Positions 46,884 through 57,698 of a stretch of 64,000 bases of DNA are shown piece after piece. Source of the stretch: Chrysemys picta bellii (taxonomy: Eukaryota > Chordata > Testudines > Emydidae); the NCBI RefSeq assembly GCF_011386835.1, contig NC_088795.1, forward strand, positions 17,837,441 through 17,901,440, given 5' to 3'. The notes beneath the pieces are model-generated. The model was not told the origin of the DNA and searched no databases. It worked only from the letters and a program-made list of their open reading frames with translations. The stretch's first letter is position 1. Each line of letters starts with the position of its first letter. The position numbers and the translations under genes are program-made.

Positions 46884-47422
46884 CAATATAATTCTCCCTC
46901 AAATTGTGACATCTCTAGAAGGGGTATAATATGCATCAGGAAATCATCTTTACAATGATTTCTTTACTTTTTAAATTATTTTTAACCGATGTGGTGGGTT
47001 TTACAAAATTAAACATTTGTACTGACTGTTTAATACATTGGATCTCAAAGTTTATAGATACTATGGAGAAAACAGCATTAGCGATTAATAGCCAGCAGAA
47101 GCTGTTAGAAAAGCTTCAGGGCTGTCAAGTGACAACTGCAAGCTCTGTTAGCAAAGTGTGCCCACAGGCAATACAAATTCCTGGAGTCTCTCCTGAACAG
47201 ACTTTGGAAAATACAGTTTTTAATACTTTTTTAAAAATCTGTTATTTTTGTTGAAGAATCATATTCTGACTTCTGCTTCCCCATAGCCGTTACTTGTGTC
47301 CAGCCCAAAGTCATCAGAAGAGAGCACATAAAAACTGGCTCTCCCCATGTCTAATTGTCCTGGCAGCACCTACTGCTGTCACTCCAGATACCTGTAGTCC
47401 CCCAACAGTCTGATGTTAGCCG
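46884..47422. other. Unique sequence
   Basis: A 107-codon plus-strand open frame at 46931-47254 lacks recognisable motifs. No repeat recognised. Confidence 0.4.
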
Positions 47423-47645
47423 TCCAGTGGCTAGGGAGTTAACTAAGGGCTTAGGAGACTTGGGTTTGAGTCCCTCCTTTGTTACAGACGTCTTGTGTAA
47501 CATTGGGCAAGTCATGGAGTCTTTCTCGTTATTCATCTGTAAAATGGGAGTAATAGTTCTTCCCTATCTCACGGGGTGTTGAGAGGATAAATACCTTACA
47601 GATTTTGAGATGCTCAGGTACTATGATAAAGGGGCCATAGAAGTA
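47423..47645 (+). mobile_element. MIR-type SINE
   Basis: 'ccagtggctagggagttaac', 'ggagacttgggtttgagtcc', 'cattgggcaagtcatgga', 'catctgtaaaatgggagtaa', 'tatctcacggggtgttgaga' and 'gataaataccttacag' give a nearly full MIR with tRNA-like head and core. Confidence 0.85.
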
Positions 47646-47775
47646 CCTGAGAGAGAGGGAAAGGAGGAGCATACCAAACTCCGGCTCTCAGACAGTTAAC
47701 AATGGGATGGGGCAGGAGAACCAGTGGTGAAATATTTCTGTTCAGACTGTATTAGAACACTCTGGAAAGTACTGT

Positions 47776-48456
47776 GGCCTGAGTTTTCAACAGTGAGTAG
47801 CGATTTGGGGTGCCTCCATTTAGAGGTGCCCAACTTGAGACACATTGAAGCGGCTGATTTTCAGAGGGTGGGTACTCAGCACCAAAAATCAGGCCTCTTT
47901 AATATGTGCCAACTTGGGCATGCAAAATTTGAGGCACTCAAAACCAGGGCCGGCTCCAGGCACCAGCCGAGCAAGCTGGTGCTTGGGGCAGCAGATTGAA
48001 CGAGGTGGCATCTGCCCAATCCTAGAGTGGCATGGCCGTTTTGTTTGTTTGTTTGTTTTGCTCCAGACGCCCTGTAGGGGGCGGCGGCGCGGAGGACAGG
48101 AGCGCCCTGCAGCAAGCCCGGCAGGGCAGTCCTTGTCCTTCCCTCCCCGCTGACTGGAGTGGAGCCCTGCCGGCAGGCGGCGTGGCACGGTGGTAGGGGC
48201 CGCATGGCTGCTCCCCTTCTCACTCTCCCGCCAACTCCCGCCCCCCCGTAGCTGGTCCCCCTGCACCCGCACTCCGGCCGCGCCACAGGGGGTTTTTTGT
48301 TTTGTTTTTTTTTTTGTTTGTTTGTTTTTTTGCTTTGCCAGTTCTGGCTGCCCTGTTTTATTTTTATTTATTTATTTAATTTATTTTGCTTGGGGCGGCC
48401 AAAAAGCCAGAGCCGGCCCTGATCAAAACCACCAGTCACTTTGGAAACTTGAAGCC
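47776..48456. mobile_element. Older palindromic MITE split by a hAT-type element
   Basis: The left end 'ggcctgagttttcaa' is inversely echoed by 'tttggaaacttgaagcc' at 48440-48456. Between them the left portion carries a second, smaller palindrome ('ggctgattttcagagg' with 'aaaaatcaggcc', 47852-47903). The hAT element at 47945-48421 lies inside. The right end is diverged, so the outer limits are inferred. Confidence 0.5.
47945..48421. mobile_element. hAT-type element, CAGGGCCGGCTC family, with target duplication
   Basis: The left end CAGGGCCGGCTCCAGG and the right end (inverse CAGGGCCGGCTCTGG) match. The flanks CTCAAAAC (47937-47944) and ATCAAAAC (48422-48429) agree at seven of eight positions. 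The interior is GC-rich with T/G and T/A-rich simple runs (48036-48059, 48290-48330, 48355-48390). Its ends are the same family as 37413-37640. Open frames of 102-152 codons within or across it are artefacts. Confidence 0.93.
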
Positions 48457-48462
48457 AGTCAA

Positions 48463-48719
48463 GGTACGTCTATACTGAAAATAAAAGACTTATGGCAGCA
48501 AGTCTCAGAGCCCAGATCAATGGGGCTAAAAATAGCCGTGCAGATGTTCCCACTCACGCTACTCTCAGGCTCTGAGACCCACCCCACTCACCGTGGCTAC
48601 AGCCCGAGTGGAAATGTCTACACGGCTACTTTTAGCCCCATAGCATGAGCCCGAGTCAGTTAATCCGGGCTCTGAGACTTGCCGCCACAGGGAGTTTTTT
48701 TTGCAGTGTAGATGTACCC
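48463..48719. mobile_element. Large palindromic MITE with 'ggtacgtctatactg' ends
   Basis: GGTACGTCTATACTG at the left is inversely matched by CAGTGTAGATGTACC at the right. The arms continue: 'agtctcagagcccagat' pairs with 'atccgggctctgagact', and 'atggggctaaaaatagccgt' pairs with 'acggctacttttagcccca'. Nearly the whole 257 bp folds into one hairpin. No target duplication resolved. It begins only 6 bp after the preceding MITE. Confidence 0.88.
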
Positions 48720-50224
48720 AGTGTGTGCCCTCATTTTGCTGATGCTAATAAAAGGTTGTCCAGAACAGGAATCTTCTTGGACTACAGCTGTTACTACTTT
48801 TGCAGGGCTGTTCCGAGACAGTGGTTACTCAGCATGAGTAAAGGTAGCAGAACCTGGCCCTTTTCAATTGATTGGTTTTGGGTTTGTTTGTTTTTAAATG
48901 GGGTGCCAATTTTGGAATAGACTTGGGAGAATTGCTGGTTTTAAACATACACTGCATGTTGCTATTTGGGTATTAGGGACTGCTGTTGTGTAGGTATTAA
49001 GGTTTGATCCAAAGCCCATTTAAGAAAATAGAAAGATTCGCATTGACGTCTAAAGAGCTTCAGATCAGGTTTTTTGGGAGCTGATGGTCATATTATTGCT
49101 ATAAACTAATTATAGCTCCAAACAATAGGAATAAATATAAGAAAAAACATTTCCTGAGAAATCAAAGACTACATTTAACTATTATTCATAGCCAGGACAA
49201 GGTGTGGGGGATAGTACGAGTAAATTCTGAGTTGGCAAAAGATCCCCTCCAATGTATGATGCTACCTAAGGAGGGAAACCCAGGCCTACTGATATATCTG
49301 GTTCAGACATTTCTCATAAGGACTGTTTTTGAAGCTATAATATAGCTAATCAGACAGAGCCAAACTGAGGGTTTTCTTTCTCAAATTTCATCTTCTAGAA
49401 ATGTAAAGTGATAAGACAGAACAGAACGTGCAACTCTGACAGTAGTTCTCATCAGTGAAGTAATTGACAAGAACTATTCTCCTATCCACCGTTTCCAACC
49501 ATGGATGTGAGATCTCTCAGCTTGATAGGATTCCAGGCAAGATTCTGGTTTAATTGAGAACCAGAAGGACGTAAAGCTGCTCCAGCTCACGAAAGGAGAA
49601 GGAAATGTGCAGCATGCCACTTCAGTGCACATTAAAAATAAAAGCAGTGACTTCAATTCTCCTTCTGCATAATGTGGGCTGAATGTTCCATTAAACATTC
49701 AGAATTCAGGCCAGGGTGCAGGCTGCTGCAGGGTTCACTTTAAGGTCAGTACACACATGCCATCAAAAATAAACTGGGGTAAAAAAAAATCCCTAATATA
49801 TATACACTCTGTGCAGCATCAAAAGAGTCATTAAGTTCTCAGATTCCTAACTGAAAGTTGGCTGCTCTATATAGTCAATAGACACAGGCTATGCTGGGGG
49901 AACGAAAGCCTATCTAAAAGTTTAAAAAAAACCCACCTCAGCATTCTCTTACGCCTTACAAATACATTTTGTTGTCCAGAACTGGATAATTACCCAGAGC
50001 TTGGTTTACCATCAGAAAATTATATCTCCCATAGACAGATTAATAGAAATAATGTATCTAGTCTCCCATGGAGATAGATCCATTTGTAGCTTTGAAAATA
50101 AGAGCAGTGAATGTGAACTGTGTACACCTGCCCACAAAACACGCCTTACTCGCTATCCTTTGCATATCCAAGGTTTCCTCTGCAGCCTAAGGAGACTGGG
50201 AGCACAAGTAATGCAGGAATGGGT
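48720..50224. other. Unique sequence
   Basis: No gene or repeat recognised in about 1.5 kb. Confidence 0.4.
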
Positions 50225-50288
50225 TGCAGAGTGGAGGTAGGTGAATTATTTCCAGCTGCAGAGTGGAGGTAGGTGAATTATTTCCAGC
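50225..50288. repeat. Perfect 32-bp tandem duplication
   Basis: The unit beginning TGCAGAGTGGAGGTAGGTGA occupies 50225-50256 and is repeated without a mismatch at 50257-50288. The lack of divergence points to a recent event or a sequencing/assembly artefact. Confidence 0.97.
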
Positions 50289-50424
50289 AAGTTAATTGCT
50301 GATTTTTGTCCCTCTTTCCCATTTTTATTTTGATTACAAAGAGGTTGACTTCTACACATTTTTTATTGTTTGATAAACACTTGGAGTGAGACTCTCATTT
50401 AGACTGAAGCCCCTTTACACTGTT
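50289..50424. other. Short unique stretch
   Basis: Nothing recognised. Confidence 0.35.
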
Positions 50425-50575
50425 TCAATGTAGCCAACTCTGGTGATTATGTTGCAAAAATCTTGCAATCTTTGATTTTTTTAAATCCCCAGCTCCTGGA
50501 TTCATGTGATTATGTGAAAATCTCAGCTTTCATTAAAAAAAAATCCTTCTAACCATCATGGTTATTGAGAAAAAC
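50425..50575 (+). repeat. Dispersed element, same family as 10085-10345
   Basis: 'aatccccagctcctggattc', 'tgtgattatgtgaaaatctc' and 'agctttcattaaaaaaaaat' match the inverse of 10085-10345. Confidence 0.6.
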
Positions 50576-50589
50576 TTGAAAACATGAAC

Positions 50590-51246
50590 GCTAGAGACCA
50601 TTCACGGTAGAGTGGCCCATTAATACCTCTGCTGTCATAGGACAAAAAGAGGGGGGATTGAAGATAACAGATTGTTATAATAAGCCATAAATCCAGTCTC
50701 TCTGTTCATTCCATAATTTTTAGTGTCTAACAAAGTTATGAACTTAAGCTCCCAGGCTTGTCTTTTGAAAGTATTGTGCAGGTTTCCTTAGAGGATGAGG
50801 ACTGAGAGGTCAGATATAGCGTGATCACTTCATGAAAAGTGTTCTCCCACAGCTAACATGGTGTTTTTGTCTTTTATCATTTTCCTGTGTGAGTTCATTC
50901 GAGAGCGTAGCGATTGTCTGGTTTCACCTACATAGTTGTTATTGGGACATTTAGTGCACTGGAAGAGGCACATCACGTGTTATGCTGGGCATGTGTAGGA
51001 TCCATGGATCTTGAAAGGTGTGTTGTGGGGGATGTTGATCATTGTAGTAGTGGAGATGTGTCTACAGGTTTTGTATCTGTTGCTCTGGCAGGCTCTGGTG
51101 CCATTTTCAGCCATGTGTCCTAGTCTGTGGAGAGCTTGCTTGTGATGATGAGGTTGGAGGTTATTTGAAGGCCGGAAGTGGGGGTTCAGGAAAGATTTCT
51201 TTTAGGATGGGGTCCCCATCGAGTATGAATTGTAGTTGTTTGATGA
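50590..51246 (-). mobile_element. Penelope-like element 3' fragment with GIY-YIG domain
   Basis: Translating the minus strand from about 51246 gives, with breaks, FPEPPLPAFK, then a Cys-containing linker (NRYKTCRHIS ... GSYTCPA), then CLFQCTKCPNNNYVGETRQS at about 50975-50915, and LRSRMNSHRKM just after it. The YVGET ... R ... H pattern after paired cysteines is the GIY-YIG endonuclease of Penelope-like retroelements. Downstream, ELKFITLLDTKNYGMNRETG (50750-50690) corresponds to the family's C-terminal region. Several stops interrupt the frame, so it is dead. The reverse-transcriptase part is absent. The plus-strand 69-codon frame at 50914-51123 is its shadow. Confidence 0.85.
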
Positions 51247-52780
51247 GAACCCATGTGGGTTCCATACAACAGGAAACCTGCTACAAAATTTTCTATGTAG
51301 TTCAAAATAAATAATCCCAACAGGCCATATACCCATCAAACTAAAAGGTTGAGGATATTCAGAATTTTCAGTCCTCCCCATTCCAAGTCTAGGAAGATAC
51401 CGCAGCACTTAGGAACACTGCAGTGAATGTCGAGGGTTTTCATGGCACTCTCTGTAATTAATTTAAGCCAGTTCCTCATACTGTCACTGCTACCAGTTCA
51501 AGAGGCGGGAAAAGGCCAAGAAAAAGTTGGATCCAACTATCACCTCACCCCTGCTCCTATTCAAAGTAACAAGATAAATTGCTGTTGTCAAGGCCATCCG
51601 TGCAGATACCCAAAAGCACCTTACTGTACAAAACTCACGTCATAAAGCCCCTCTGCCAAGAAGCTCCAGACACGTATTGCCCACTTTTTGGATAATTACT
51701 TGGGAAACAAAAATGAGCTCCTCTTCTCTTGCCAGTTAGCACCACATGAGTAAAGGTGCTCTTTGCTAAAGATGTGTAAGAAAGAAAATCTATTCAAAGC
51801 AGAATAGACATGGTATCATTCAGAAAAGTCCCTGATTATCCAGTTTCTGTCAATCCAATCCCGCTGTTTGAAGGGATTTAGCTACTGGATTGTAGCTCTA
51901 GCTCTCTCCTGCCTTACTACGATTAGTCTTCTCCACGTAACTCTGGGGACAAAATGGTCCTGTCTCCAGATGCCATTTATAGGCTGGGAGTGGGGTTGGT
52001 TTTTGTTATTTTTTTTTTTTAAATAAAATCTGAAATATTAAAGAAGAGACATACCTACACCTGCAGATTAGGTAGCCCAACTCCTGCCAGCACAGCATTG
52101 TTCCCTACAGCGTATTTCCCTGTGCACGGTCCTTGACTAGCCCAGTTCTAGCAGTGGGGCATCCACCTCCCCCATGGGATTGGAATTCAGAGCTCACACT
52201 GTTAAGTTTTTCCTCCTTCCTCCTAGAGACTTCACCTCCCTCAGCACAGGCACAATCATCTGGGCAACAGTCCCGCAGCCTTAAGACATGGGTCTCCTGG
52301 TACCTTCTGAGGGGTTCCCCAGGAGAAGTCTGACACCAGGTTAAAGAATGTGCTGTGCCGGATCTGGAGAAACACTCTTCCCACCGTGAGCACTGACTTT
52401 ACTATGTAAATCTCCTGAAGGAACTAAACACACGTATTGCTGTATGAAGTTAAAATCTACAGTCTCAATTCTCCTCAGTGCTCAGGTCTTTGTGCAACTC
52501 TCCCCGCAGAAAGCAGCCATCAATTCAGCAGTTCTGGCTTCTCGGGTATACCCCTGTATACCTCAAGTGACCTAGAGCTACCATTATAGCTCCTATGCCA
52601 TGCGCCCTTCTTGACTGCTGAGGCAGCAGGTGTGGCCACAGAAAGAAGAACAAAGGCAGGGCTGCCCTTTCACCCCAATGATCTCACCTGCTGCAATGGC
52701 TCCGGCTGAGAGTCTGACAGTCACCCCATAATGGGATTATCAGGAAAGGCAGGATCTGTTGGGTGTGTGGAAGCATAGAT
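51247..52780. other. Unique sequence
   Basis: No gene or repeat recognised; a few 66-72-codon frames without motifs. Confidence 0.4.
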
Positions 52781-52784
52781 AGAA

Positions 52785-52845
52785 TCATAGGACTGGAAGG
52801 GACCTCGAGAGGTCATCTAGTCCAGTCCCCTGCACATTTGGAGTT
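52785..52845 (-). mobile_element. CR1 LINE 3' end, short
   Basis: 'tagaatcataggactggaag', 'ggacctcgagaggtcatcta' and 'gtccagtcccctgcac' are the inverse of the extreme CR1 3' end. About 60 bp, strongly 5'-truncated. Confidence 0.85.
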
Positions 52846-53047
52846 AAGAAAGAAAAAGCACTGGGGAAAGTGCAGTAGGAAGGGGAAAGACAGTTCATAG
52901 GAGCATATTAAGGAGTAGTATTTTTAGGGTTCCCAGCTGACAAGCAAATACAGTCTAAATTCAGTCTCCATATCTTAATTAATTTTCATTTTATTATGCA
53001 TCATTTTCAAGTTACTCTGTGTAAGCCCTTGAGAATTACTCATTATT

Positions 53048-53300
53048 TCGACATAACATGCTGTTTTGTCAAAGCCAAAACGTTTTGTGGAGACATATCA
53101 ATTTCAACGAAGTGTTCGGTGGGAAGGTTTCCGAGGTCCAGAGCACGCTCCGGTCACTTCCAGAGAGAGAGAGAGAGAGAGCGCGCGAGCGCAGAACGGA
53201 AAACCTGACCTTTTGAATCAGAAAAGGAATGTTTCAACAGAATTCCATTTGCAAGCAACGTTCTAAAGGTTTTGTTTTCATTACATTGGGGAACAAAAAA
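53048..53300. repeat. Possible AT-rich family copy containing a (GA)n-GC run
   Basis: 'gtcaaagccaaaacgttttg', 'atcaatttcaacgaagtgtt' and 'ggaatgtttcaacagaattc' resemble the AT-rich family at 60374. A pure AG run at 53162-53180 is followed by 'gcgcgcgagcgc', an unusual purine plus alternating GC junction. Confidence 0.4.
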
Positions 53301-53737
53301 CAAACTTTGAAGCCTCAAAAGTTGTCATGAAAGGGAATTAGCATCATCAGGCCAGCTCTAATTCAGAGCCAAACTGTTCAGTTTCCCCATCTCAGTAGTG
53401 AGCCAAACCAAAGTCCCAGATCTCACCATTGGGAAAGGCTGAATCCAGAGTAAAGCTTTGCAGCTCAGTGCCATCTCTGCTTCAGCTGCTTATCAAAACC
53501 ACGTACACTGGAAACGTTGGCCTAGACCTCTCCTCAGGGCAAGCTCACTGTGAGGTTCCCAGCACTTGAGATGAAAACATCTGCAACGTTGTGTGCACTG
53601 ACTTAGATTTTTATTTTTTTTTAAAGTGTGTTTGAAACAGAAGACTTGGAGGGATTATTTTACAACGAAACAAAACTGAAGTGTAGATGTTGCTGGTGGG
53701 TGTGGCTGTATCTTTAGGCTACTAGTAGAACTCTCCT
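53301..53737. other. Unique sequence
   Basis: Nothing recognised. Confidence 0.35.
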
Positions 53738-53820
53738 GGCCAAATTCTGGTCTCCAATAGTTCTTCTGTTGAAGTCAGTGGCGCTAGACTGGATTCATAC
53801 AGGTATAACAGAATTTGGCC
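53738..53820. mobile_element. Short palindromic MITE, 12-bp perfect TIR
   Basis: GGCCAAATTCTG at the left is exactly inverse to CAGAATTTGGCC at the right; 83 bp in total, with the usual 'gaagtcagtgg' core. Confidence 0.7.
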
Positions 53821-54376
53821 TCCTCACTCTAGTCCAAAAGTGGCTACATTTAGGGTTTAATGTCTCTGCAGAAGCCCAATACAAATTCTTTCATTGTAAC
53901 AAAATGTTTTTCTAATATTCCAAATGCCAGTTGCCCAAGAAGCTGAGGCTGTGACAATGGCTTAGTCAGTCAAAGCAATTCCACCAGCAGCATGACCCTT
54001 CATTTCAATCAAATCTGCTCCCGCGGATCCAATGTTGAGAAGCCCAGAGCATAAATCTGAATCATTTATGCTTAAGGAATTATTCTGGCCAGGCTCCCCT
54101 AAAAAATAAAATTCACTTAGGTAAATCTTTTTAGGGTCTGAATTCCCTTGTGTGCGCCAAATGATAACAGAGTTATGAATATTTATTGTTTCTGGTCACC
54201 GTTCGCTTTTCTGAACTTGTTTTTCGATTTGGTGGGGTGGCAAATGCAGAATCTACTCAGAGACCAGGTATTCTTCTCGCACAGGAATTTCACCAAGACG
54301 GACACAACTTACACTCAGTGCAAATCAGTAACTGTGGGGCAAATCAACATCAGCTTCTTTTATATTCAATAAAATA
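53821..54376. other. Unique sequence
   Basis: Two short plus-strand frames (54148-54372 and 54186-54452) overlap in different frames and have no motifs. Confidence 0.4.
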
Positions 54377-54620
54377 TAGAGCTGGTTGGAAAATACAATT
54401 TCTGTTCCATAGGAAATTCTGCTATTTTGACATTTGTTTTCATACTGAATGAAGACAGACAGTTGATACATCAAACATTTTCCTCACACTAAAGACTCCA
54501 AAAAAAAATTTTCAATTCAGAAATGTCTAAATGAAAAATGTCTTGATTTTCAATCAAAACAACATGCCAGTTTGAAATTAAACATTTCAGTTCATTGCTT
54601 GTAAGCTGTCACAAAGCAGA
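54377..54620. repeat. AT-rich dispersed repeat ('gagctggttggaaaat' family)
   Basis: Starts 'tagagctggttggaaaatac', followed by 'ttttcaattcagaaatgtct' and 'gattttcaatcaaaacaaca'. Same family as 4835 and 60374. Confidence 0.55.
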
Positions 54621-55323
54621 ATGGTCATCATCTGGTCAGTTCCAATACTAACCCCCTGGCATGGTCTGATTTATGCTTTGATCATTGTTTGGCGACTCAA
54701 CAATGGCCACACAGCATGATCCCTGTGAGAGCCTATCCTGTGCGCAAATGGTAATACCATGGATACTTCATTGCTAAGAACAACAACTATGTCCCCAGCG
54801 CAGGCTAGAATTTCCTAAAACTGTTTGATCTCTTTGGCAGAACGTAAGAGAGGGGATTTTAACCCTTTGGATTAATCATGCACTGAAAATCAAAAATCAA
54901 GGGAGATGGTGTATAACCAACTACCCTGGTGTGCCAAACAGTGCTGCAGCAACCACCCCATGAGCCCAAAGCAGATTAAAGTCTGAGGCTCCCACTTTCC
55001 AGGTCAGTTGGCCCTAAAGGGATCTTCTCCCAGTAAAATCCAGGCAGAGTGTATTCCTCACGGGATCCAGGGAGCGCTCCCTTTTAAAGGGCTGCTTTCT
55101 TAAGGAGGCTCAGTAGTCAAACCATCCCTCCAAGACTGAGAACAAGCACATACTGTACCATTGAAGAGGGGCAGGTATTTCCCCTTCCCTCCACAGGGAC
55201 TCAATAGTCCCTTCCTTAAGGAGGGGGCGTACACCAACTCACTCTCTCCCTTTCATGGAAGGCACATTTTGGTCATTTGCATAAGCTGCCGACAGACCTT
55301 GACCTCATCAGATTCAGTCTCCG
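54621..55323. other. Unique sequence
   Basis: Nothing recognised. Confidence 0.35.
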
Positions 55324-55466
55324 GGTAAAATTTTCAGCGTGCCTAACTGACTTAGGAGCCTACACCCCATTTCAAAAGGCAATGCAGGCACTTAGGAGCC
55401 TAATCTCATTGACTTTCCATGGTACTTAAGCTCCTAAATCACTCAGACACTTCTGAAAATTTTACC
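55324..55466. mobile_element. Palindromic MITE
   Basis: 'gggtaaaattttcagcgtgc' at the left is mirrored by 'cttctgaaaattttacc' at the right. Inner 'cacttaggagcctaa' and 'cttaagctcctaaatcac' are further inverse segments. Confidence 0.75.
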
Positions 55467-55489
55467 TACTGTGCCTCAATTTTATAGTG

Positions 55490-55590
55490 GGATAGTTTCA
55501 AAATGTCTAAAGGATTTAGGAGCAAAAGTCCTACTGCAAGTCAGTGGCACTTGTGCCCCTGAATCTTTAGGTGCTTTGAAAAAAATCTTT
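55490..55590. mobile_element. Second palindromic MITE, adjacent
   Basis: 'caaaatgtctaaaggattta' is approximately inverse to 'tttaggtgctttgaaaaaaa', around 'gtcctactgcaagtcagtgg'. Related in plan to the previous element. Confidence 0.5.
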
Positions 55591-56889
55591 CCTTTACCGC
55601 ACCGGCAGATTACTTTATTTGCAGCTATTACTTAAGCAGTAGGTAGAAGGATATTCCTTAGAGGCAATTTGCTACAATGTAAATGAGACTGCTCCTTTGG
55701 GATGCAGCATCCACAGGAATCCCTGCTCCAATGAAGCAAGGAATTTGCAGTCCCAGCAAGTCTATTTTTTTCTATTTTTATGAGGGTTAGTAGACTACGG
55801 AATACAGTCCCATCTAGTGTGAAACTCAGCTCTGAGCTGCATTGAATGGCTACTACAGAGCAGTTCATATGTTCACAACGCACTCCTTTGATTTTACTAC
55901 AAAAGCTAAGTGCTCATGCTCTTTTAGAATCCTAGAGCCTGTGCGGTAGGATACTAAAGTAATCGAGGCTAATGTGATATTGTGGGACAAATAGAAGGGA
56001 TGGCATATTGGGTACCTCCAAAGTGAAATAGCAGCATCATTGAGACTAGATCCATTGGAATAATAGGAACGCATTTGGAGCAACAATTGGTCAATATCCC
56101 CAACACTTACAGCACCAATCAAGAACAGCAATAAGATATGTCACGCACGGCACACACCCTGTGTCACTGCCCTGTATTATTTAGGGTACCACTCTCCTTT
56201 GCAAAATTTGTTCAGAGTGGGAGAGCTAAACAACTGCCAGGAAAACCAATTTTCCTAACCTTTTCTATATTCCCCCTTCCTGACAAATGCCTCAGATGTG
56301 ACCAACATTACAGGTTAGCAAATAAAAGACAGATGGCAATTAATTAGTTTTGACATTTCTTCATGGCAGTGCATTCATTAGAGACGTCTCTGCATCACTC
56401 ACTCTTGCAAACAAAGAGTAACGTTTCTATCACCTAGGCTTCCTCTACTCTGGGTTTTTGGGCTACTGCCAGAGCTCCTGTGGGGCCAATCTACCCTCAC
56501 CTCTCCTTCTTCCCCCTCCAAAACAGTCTGAAGGTTAGGAGCGGACGTGAAGCATTATTGATTCCCATCCTCTGTGGAAAGTTGTGGGGAATACCCCATC
56601 ATCTCCCCTAATATAACACCTATCATGCTGCTCTTTAATTATACTGCCATGTGGTTACTTTATAGAAAGTAGAAATGGGCCCCAAGCTGCAGAATTCAGA
56701 CATAATTGTAAAATCCCCATGACGGGAGTGTTTAAATGCAGGATTTTTGTTTCTGGCCCTTCTCTAATACGTAGGACTCCAACATAACCTCCAGATCAAA
56801 AACAACAAGAAGAGATTCTGGGTCCCAGGAGATACAAGTCCAAAACCTAGTCTACAAATCTCTCTGCAACAGAGCCAGATTCCTAGAAT
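55591..56889. other. Unique sequence
   Basis: Short open frames only (83-88 codons on the minus strand). No recognisable gene or repeat. Confidence 0.4.
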
Positions 56890-56988
56890 GGGGTTTTCAA
56901 AAGCACCCAGCATTGGCCTTTGTTCTTATTGCTGTCCATTAACTCTGCTCTTACTGGCGGCAGTCAACTGAGTACTTTTGAAAACCCC
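56890..56988. mobile_element. Palindromic MITE, 14-bp TIR
   Basis: GGGGTTTTCAAAAG (56890-56903) is exactly inverse to CTTTTGAAAACCCC (56975-56988). 99 bp. Confidence 0.75.
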
Positions 56989-57566
56989 TCTAAATATTTT
57001 GATCTTGCCATAATCTTAACATGCACCCCTGCCTTCTCCCCCAGATATATCCTATTTCCTCCCAAATTACTCTGAGCTGGGTTCAAGACCATAGGGGTTG
57101 CTTTCTGGAAATTCTGATTTTAATACTTTAAATGTTGCTCCCCCTAATAATGTGGCATTACAAAATATAGGGTACTTCTGCCCAAATCATGGGGGTGATG
57201 GTGGTTTTTTCAGTTTGATGTTGGTGAGAAGATTAGCAAAACTGAAATCAAAATTAACCTCCAGCACCACTCCAAACTCATGCAGGATTAGGCAAATTAC
57301 TGATCCCCCTGCAGCTAGAGCCACGACCATGCTAGAAATAGCTCGCATTACTGATGAGGAGGAAACAGCATTTTAGCTGAAATTTTCCAAGCAGCCTAAA
57401 GTAGTGAGGTGCCCAGCTCCTATTCAAATTCAATCCAGGTTGGGTGCTAACTCTCTTAGGCCCCTTTGAAAACCCCTGCATTGTTTCTTGTTATTGCTTG
57501 AAAGCATTGTCTACGTCAATATGCCCCCACGTCATCCTGCTAAAGTGTTTCAACCCTGATCAAAGT
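56989..57566. other. Unique sequence with a diverged MITE
   Basis: 57377-57478 ('gctgaaattttccaagcagc' ... 'cctttgaaaacccctgc') looks like another copy of the 'ttttcaaa' palindromes. The rest is unrecognised, including a 92-codon frame at 57098-57376. Confidence 0.45.
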
Positions 57567-57690
57567 TAGAGTGACCAGAGGTCCCGATTTTATAGGGACG
57601 GTCCCGATATTTGAGGCTTTTTCTTATATAGAAGCCTATTACCTCTCACCCCCATCCCAATTTTTCACACTTGCTGGTCTGGTCACCCTA
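57567..57690. mobile_element. hAT-type MITE with perfect target duplication
   Basis: The left end TAGAGTGACCAG and the right end (inverse TAGGGTGACCAG) match. The flanks ATCAAAGT at 57559-57566 and 57691-57698 are identical. Interior 'gtcccgattttatagggac' is itself a small hairpin. 124 bp. Confidence 0.95.
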
Positions 57691-57698
57691 ATCAAAGT

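Noticed and set aside
50914..51123. 69-codon plus-strand frame
   Set aside because: It is the opposite strand of the Penelope-like endonuclease region.
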